From: JACQAI01 sp035507915
GTDB taxonomy: Bacteria; Pseudomonadota; Alphaproteobacteria; Elsterales; Elsteraceae
Reading direction: 5' to 3'
DNA: 16,764 nt
Assembly: GCA_035507915.1 (NCBI GenBank)
Contig: DATJNS010000398.1
Coordinates: 1 to 16,764 of the forward strand
The position numbers and the translations under genes were made by a program. The notes beneath the pieces were generated by a model that made no database searches, was not told the origin of the DNA, and saw nothing but the letters and a program-made list of their open reading frames with translations. Position 1 is the stretch's first letter, and every line of letters begins with the position of its first letter. Shown piece by piece: positions 13,683 through 16,764 of the stretch.

Positions 13683-14678
13683 CTACTTGTGCGCCACCGT
13701 CCAGCCGGCCGGCAGGGTCACGCGGTCGGGCGCGACGTCGAGCAGCGGCTGGGGAAAGATGAACTTCTTGAGGTCGGGCATCGTCGCGCCGGGCGGATGG
13801 TTGTTGGTCGCCAGCCGCCACTTGGCATGCATGTCGAGGACGTCGAGCTGCTTCTGGTCGAGCGCCACGTGGTAGACGTAGTCGTGCCAGATCGGCGCCA
13901 GGTCGTCGCGCTTCATGCCGACGGTCTTGGCGATCACCGTGATCGCCGCCTCCTGGTTGGCCTTGATCCAGGTTTCCGCCTCGATCATCGACGCCAGGAA
14001 CGCCTCGATCAGCTTCGGGTGGGCGCGCAGGTAATCCTGGGTCACGACGATGTTGAACGTCTCCGAGTAGACGCCTTTGGTGTCGAGCGGCTTGACCTTG
14101 GCGCCGAGCACCTTGATGCCGTTGCTGATGTAGGGCTCCCAGGTGTCGTAGGCGTCGATGCTGCCGGCCGCGAGCGCGGCGACCATGTCCTGCGGGCGCA
14201 GATTGACCAGGGTCACGTCGGTCGGCGCGAGATGCGCGCGCTGCAGCAAGGTCGTCGTGTAGATCTCGCTGCCGGTGCCGGGCGTGAAGCCGATGCGCTT
14301 GCCCTTCAGGTCGGCGATCGTGTCGATCTTCGCCGCGGTCGCCACCAGGGTCTTGTCGTCGGAATATTCCATGCGCGCCAGGAACGCGATCGGCTGGTCG
14401 GCCATCATCGCGGCGGTGGTCGGCGCCTCGGCGGTGGTCGCGATGTCGGCGCCGCCGCCGACCACGGTGTCGAGGCACTGCTTGCCGTTGGTGAAGTTGC
14501 TGACCGTGATGGTGAGGCCGTGCTTGGCGAACAGGCCTTGCTGCTCGGCGACCAGCACGATGCCGGAGATCGGCCCGAGATTCTGCGCCAAGCGCGCGCT
14601 CATGGTCTCGGCTCTGCCACCTTGGATGGCGATCAGCAGGGCGGCCGCGACGGCAGCCAGGGTGGCGAGGAGCTTCAT
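13683..14678 (-). CDS. ABC importer periplasmic substrate-binding protein, second system (SsuA/TauA type)
   Basis: A 331-residue exported binding protein. The signal peptide is MKLLATLAAVAAALLIAIQGGRA, with cleavage expected after about residue 23. Family landmarks are SGIVLVAEQQGLFAKHGLTI, GGGADIATTAEAPT, LKGKRIGFTPGTGSEIYT and AGSIDAYDTWEPYI, strongly like aliphatic sulfonate/taurine/nitrate binding proteins. ATG 14678 is preceded by GGGAGA eight bases upstream; the open frame continues to 14771 but without signal-peptide character. The gene lies 82 bases after the amidase stop on the same strand. The ligand is unknown; the amidase neighbour points to an amide or ureido compound rather than a sulfonate. 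Confidence 0.92.
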   Translation of the reverse strand: MKLLATLAAVAAALLIAIQGGRAETMSARLAQNLGPISGIVLVAEQQGLFAKHGLTITVSNFTNGKQCLDTVVGGGADIATTAEAPTTAAMMADQPIAFLARMEYSDDKTLVATAAKIDTIADLKGKRIGFTPGTGSEIYTTTLLQRAHLAPTDVTLVNLRPQDMVAALAAGSIDAYDTWEPYISNGIKVLGAKVKPLDTKGVYSETFNIVVTQDYLRAHPKLIEAFLASMIEAETWIKANQEAAITVIAKTVGMKRDDLAPIWHDYVYHVALDQKQLDVLDMHAKWRLATNNHPPGATMPDLKKFIFPQPLLDVAPDRVTLPAGWTVAHK

Positions 14679-14756
14679 CGTTGCGTCTCCCGAGGAGCGG
14701 CGAGCCCGGGTCTCAGGCACGCAAGAACGATGCCGACGCCATGCCGCGCTGCACGA

Positions 14757-14768
14757 GCAATTAATTGC
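14757..14768. promoter_or_regulatory. Perfect 12-base palindrome GCAATTAATTGC at the amidase stop codon
   Basis: A perfect AT-rich palindrome in otherwise GC-rich DNA. It contains the TAA stop of the amidase gene and lies 79 bases upstream of the binding-protein start. It could be an operator for an internal promoter of the importer genes. No promoter boxes are clear, and part of the motif is fixed by coding sequence, so chance is possible. Confidence 0.35.
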
Positions 14769-16167
14769 CAAGCCGGCCGGCTGCGGCGTCCAGCCGCGCC
14801 TGATACGCCGACGCGAAGGACGCCAGCGTGTCGTCGCGCATCGGCGGCGCGATCAGGGTGATGCCGGTCGGCATGCCGTTGCGCAGCCGGCCGTTCGGCA
14901 CCGCATGCGCGCACAGGTCGAGCAGGTTGACGAAATAGGAGTAGCGGCCGACCTGCGTGTTGGTGGCGACCGGATCGGCCGCGACCTCGGCGAGCGTGTA
15001 GGGCCGCGCGGCGGTCGGCACGACCAGGAACGCGAGATCCGCGATCTGGCGCTGCGCCTGGCGGTGCAGCATGCGGAGCCGATGCTCGGCCGCGAACAGC
15101 TCGGCCGCCGAGAACCGGGCCCCGCTCTCGATGATCTGCCGCGTCACCGGCAGCACGCTCTCGGGATGCGCGGCGATGAACGGTCCGATATCGGCATAGC
15201 GCTCGGCGATCCACGGACCGGCGAACAGCAGATCGCCCGCCTCGCGGAACGGCGCGAAGTCGATCTCGATCGGCGCGCCGCCCATGTCGGACAGGCGCTC
15301 GAGCGCGGCCGCGTAGTGCGCGGCGCCCTCGTCATTGCCGAAGAACTCGCGCTCGCGCGGCGCCAGCACGCCGAACTGGAAGGGCGTCGCCGGGCGCCAC
15401 GCCTCGCCGAGCGGCGCGCCGGCGTCCGGCCGCGAGAAGCCGTTCGAGGCGTCGTATCCGCGCATCGCCTGCAGCACGGCGCGCGCGTCGGTCGCGCGCC
15501 GCGCGAACACCGACACGCAGTCGAGCGAGCGGCACGCCGGCACGAGACCGGTCGTGCTGACCAGGCCGCGCGTCGGCTTCAGGCCGACGACGTCGTTGAA
15601 GCCGGCGGGAATGCGTCCCGAGCCGCCGGTGTCGGTGCCCAGCGCGAAGCTGACATGGCCGCGCGCCACCGCGACCGCCGAGCCCGAGCTCGATCCGCCG
15701 GAGATGTAGCGCACGTCGAACGCCGAGCTGCACGCGCCGTAGGGCGAGCGCGTGCCGACCAGCCCGGTCGCGAACTGGTCGAGGTTGGTCTTGCCGATCA
15801 GGATGGCGCCGGCCTCGATGCACGCGGCGAGCGCCGGCGCCGAGCGTACCGGCACGTAGGCGAAGTCCGGACAGGCGGCCGTCGTCGGCACGCCCGCCGC
15901 ATCGATGTTGTCCTTGGCGCCGAACGGTAGGCCGTAGAGCGGCAGCCGATCCGGCCCGAGCCGCGGCTCGACGCGCGCCTCGAGCGCCGCCGCCGCCGCC
16001 AGCGCGTCGGCCTCCGCGACCAGGTTGATCCAGATGCCGTCGGCCGGGCAGGCGCGGATGCGCGCGAACACCGCGCGGACCAGCTCGGTCGGCCGCAGCG
16101 CGCCGGCGCGGAACTGCGCGGCCAGAGCGTCGCGCTCGAGGCTGCCGTCGATCTCGGACCACGCCAT
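14761..16167 (-). CDS. Amidase-signature hydrolase, allophanate-hydrolase-like
   Basis: A 468-residue amidase-signature enzyme. The catalytic Lys-cisSer-Ser set is K85 (PFGAKDNID), S159 (YISGGSSSGSA) and S183 (GTDTGGSGRIPAG). The blocks WINLVAEADALAAA, AGVPTTAACPDFAY, IGKTNLDQFATGLVGTRSPYG, VGLKPTRGLVSTTGLVPACRSLDCVS and LLDLCAHAVPNGR match the amidase domain of allophanate hydrolases (AtzF/DUR1,2-type), which split allophanate in urea and cyanurate use. AtzF has about 600 residues with a separate C-terminal domain; that domain is absent here and no urea carboxylase is in the window, so the true substrate may be another small amide or carbamoyl compound. ATG 16167 has GAGGAG seven bases upstream. 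It is the first gene of an operon with a complete importer, which probably feeds it substrate. There is no signal peptide, so it is cytoplasmic. Confidence 0.87.
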   Translation of the reverse strand: MAWSEIDGSLERDALAAQFRAGALRPTELVRAVFARIRACPADGIWINLVAEADALAAAAALEARVEPRLGPDRLPLYGLPFGAKDNIDAAGVPTTAACPDFAYVPVRSAPALAACIEAGAILIGKTNLDQFATGLVGTRSPYGACSSAFDVRYISGGSSSGSAVAVARGHVSFALGTDTGGSGRIPAGFNDVVGLKPTRGLVSTTGLVPACRSLDCVSVFARRATDARAVLQAMRGYDASNGFSRPDAGAPLGEAWRPATPFQFGVLAPREREFFGNDEGAAHYAAALERLSDMGGAPIEIDFAPFREAGDLLFAGPWIAERYADIGPFIAAHPESVLPVTRQIIESGARFSAAELFAAEHRLRMLHRQAQRQIADLAFLVVPTAARPYTLAEVAADPVATNTQVGRYSYFVNLLDLCAHAVPNGRLRNGMPTGITLIAPPMRDDTLASFASAYQARLDAAAGRLGN

Positions 16168-16456
16168 CGGAAAGCTCCTCACATCCCGCCCGCATCGGCG
16201 CGGCGATCGTTCATCGCGTCCGATATGGCGTGCAATCCGGATACCAGCCGCGCGGACTCGCGAGCGGGCGGACCGGGCGCGGCGCCACGTCGCACCGTAT
16301 CGACGGCGCAGCGCCGCCGCAATCTCGCGTCGCCATCGCTGGTGATAACCTCTAGCCTGGTGTCGAGAGCGTGCGCGACCGGCTGAATCGGCAGAAGGCA
16401 ATGCCGGAATTCGTCGGCAGGCGATGACGATCGATGCAATGACGGGAGAGTGCACG
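16168..16456. other. Divergent intergenic region between amidase and SDR genes
   Basis: This 289-base region should hold the promoters of the amidase-importer operon and of the SDR gene. I see no supported open frame and no clear -35/-10 pair. The stretch around 16343-16356 (GTGATAACCTCTAG) is the most A+T-rich and could include a -10 element. A copy of the TTGNATNCAA motif is not present, so the amidase operon is probably not under the same GntR regulator. Confidence 0.4.
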
Positions 16457-16764
16457 ATGTCGCAACGCACATGGCTCATCACCGGCGTCAGCAGCGGCTT
16501 CGGGCGCGCGCTCACCGATCAGCTCCTCGCGCGCGGCGACCGCGTCGTCGGAACCGTGCGCGACACCGCCAAGGTCGCCGATCTGCGCAAGCGTCATCCC
16601 GAAACGTTCGACGTCGAAATCCTCGACGTGACCGACACGGCCGCAATCCGCGCGGTTGTGGAACGCTCGTTCGCCCGGCTCGGGCGCATCGATGTGGTCA
16701 TCAGCAACGCCGGCTACGGCCTGTTCGGCGCGGCCGAGGAATTCACCGACAAGCAAGTCGACGA
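16457..16764 (+). CDS. Short-chain dehydrogenase/reductase, N-terminal part
   Basis: The first 102 codons of an SDR oxidoreductase cut by the window end. It starts RTWLITGVSSGFGRALTDQLL, with the TGxxxGxG cofactor-binding motif of classical SDRs, then VVGTVRD at the end of the second strand (the arginine would favour NADP), LDVTD (about 57-61), and ISNAGYGLFGAAEE containing the NAG motif. The active-site S-Y-K residues lie beyond the window. ATG 16457 has GGGAG eight bases upstream. The substrate cannot be inferred; it is divergent from the amidase operon with 289 bases between. Confidence 0.92.
   Translation, partial: MSQRTWLITGVSSGFGRALTDQLLARGDRVVGTVRDTAKVADLRKRHPETFDVEILDVTDTAAIRAVVERSFARLGRIDVVISNAGYGLFGAAEEFTDKQVD

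Noticed and set aside
14679..14771. Longer N-terminus for the second binding protein
   Set aside because: It would place 31 arginine-rich residues in front of a clean signal peptide, and the ribosome site supports ATG 14678.
1..16764. CRISPR array, insertion sequence, phage or tRNA/rRNA genes
   Set aside because: No repeat-spacer pattern, transposase, integrase or RNA-gene signature was seen; the only repeats are short and intergenic, apart from the VOC tail duplication.

Overview
The window is very GC-rich and gene-dense, with tightly packed operons, GGAGG-type ribosome binding sites and frequent TTG or GTG starts. This, together with two families of SsuABC/NMT1-type importers, FCD-type GntR control and a REP-like inverted repeat pair between convergent genes, suggests a free-living, metabolically versatile alphaproteobacterium of the Rhodospirillales/Hyphomicrobiales kind. 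The lineage is inferred from style and gene content; there is no rRNA or tRNA gene in the window. I recognise 16 protein genes, two of them cut by the window edges.

Layout. 1-187: 3' end of a LysR-type regulator (+). 196-1908: MASE1 sensor histidine kinase (-), convergent with the LysR gene. 2094-5418: four-gene aromatic catabolic operon (-), in transcription order Rieske oxygenase large subunit, small subunit, VOC/glyoxalase-fold protein, gentisate 1,2-dioxygenase-like bicupin. 5496-6233: divergent GntR/FCD regulator (+). 6319-8991: periplasmic binding protein, ATPase and permease of an importer (+). 9083-11844: SnoaL/NTF2-like protein and a 751-residue arylsulfatase without a signal peptide (+). 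11845-12023: convergent gap with the REP-like pair. 12024-16167: second importer operon (-), in transcription order allophanate-hydrolase-like amidase, binding protein, permease, ATPase. 16457-end: start of an SDR oxidoreductase (+).

How the parts may work together. The Rieske pair most resembles salicylate 5-hydroxylase (NagG/NagH), which makes gentisate; the bicupin would then open the gentisate ring. The GntR gene lies between this operon and the first importer. Matching half-sites of the form TTGNATNCAA lie in the divergent promoter region and just upstream of the importer, so GntR probably controls both. The SnoaL protein and the apparently cytoplasmic sulfatase follow on the same strand. 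An attractive but unproven reading is an import-and-degrade module for an aromatic acid, possibly a sulfate ester: import, desulfation, 5-hydroxylation, ring cleavage. The ferredoxin and reductase needed by the Rieske enzyme, and the maleylpyruvate enzymes, are not in the window.

The second cluster pairs an importer with a standalone amidase whose nearest recognisable relatives are the amidase domains of allophanate hydrolases, suggesting uptake and hydrolysis of a small amide or ureido compound as a nitrogen source. No CRISPR array, insertion sequence, prophage gene or RNA gene was seen.
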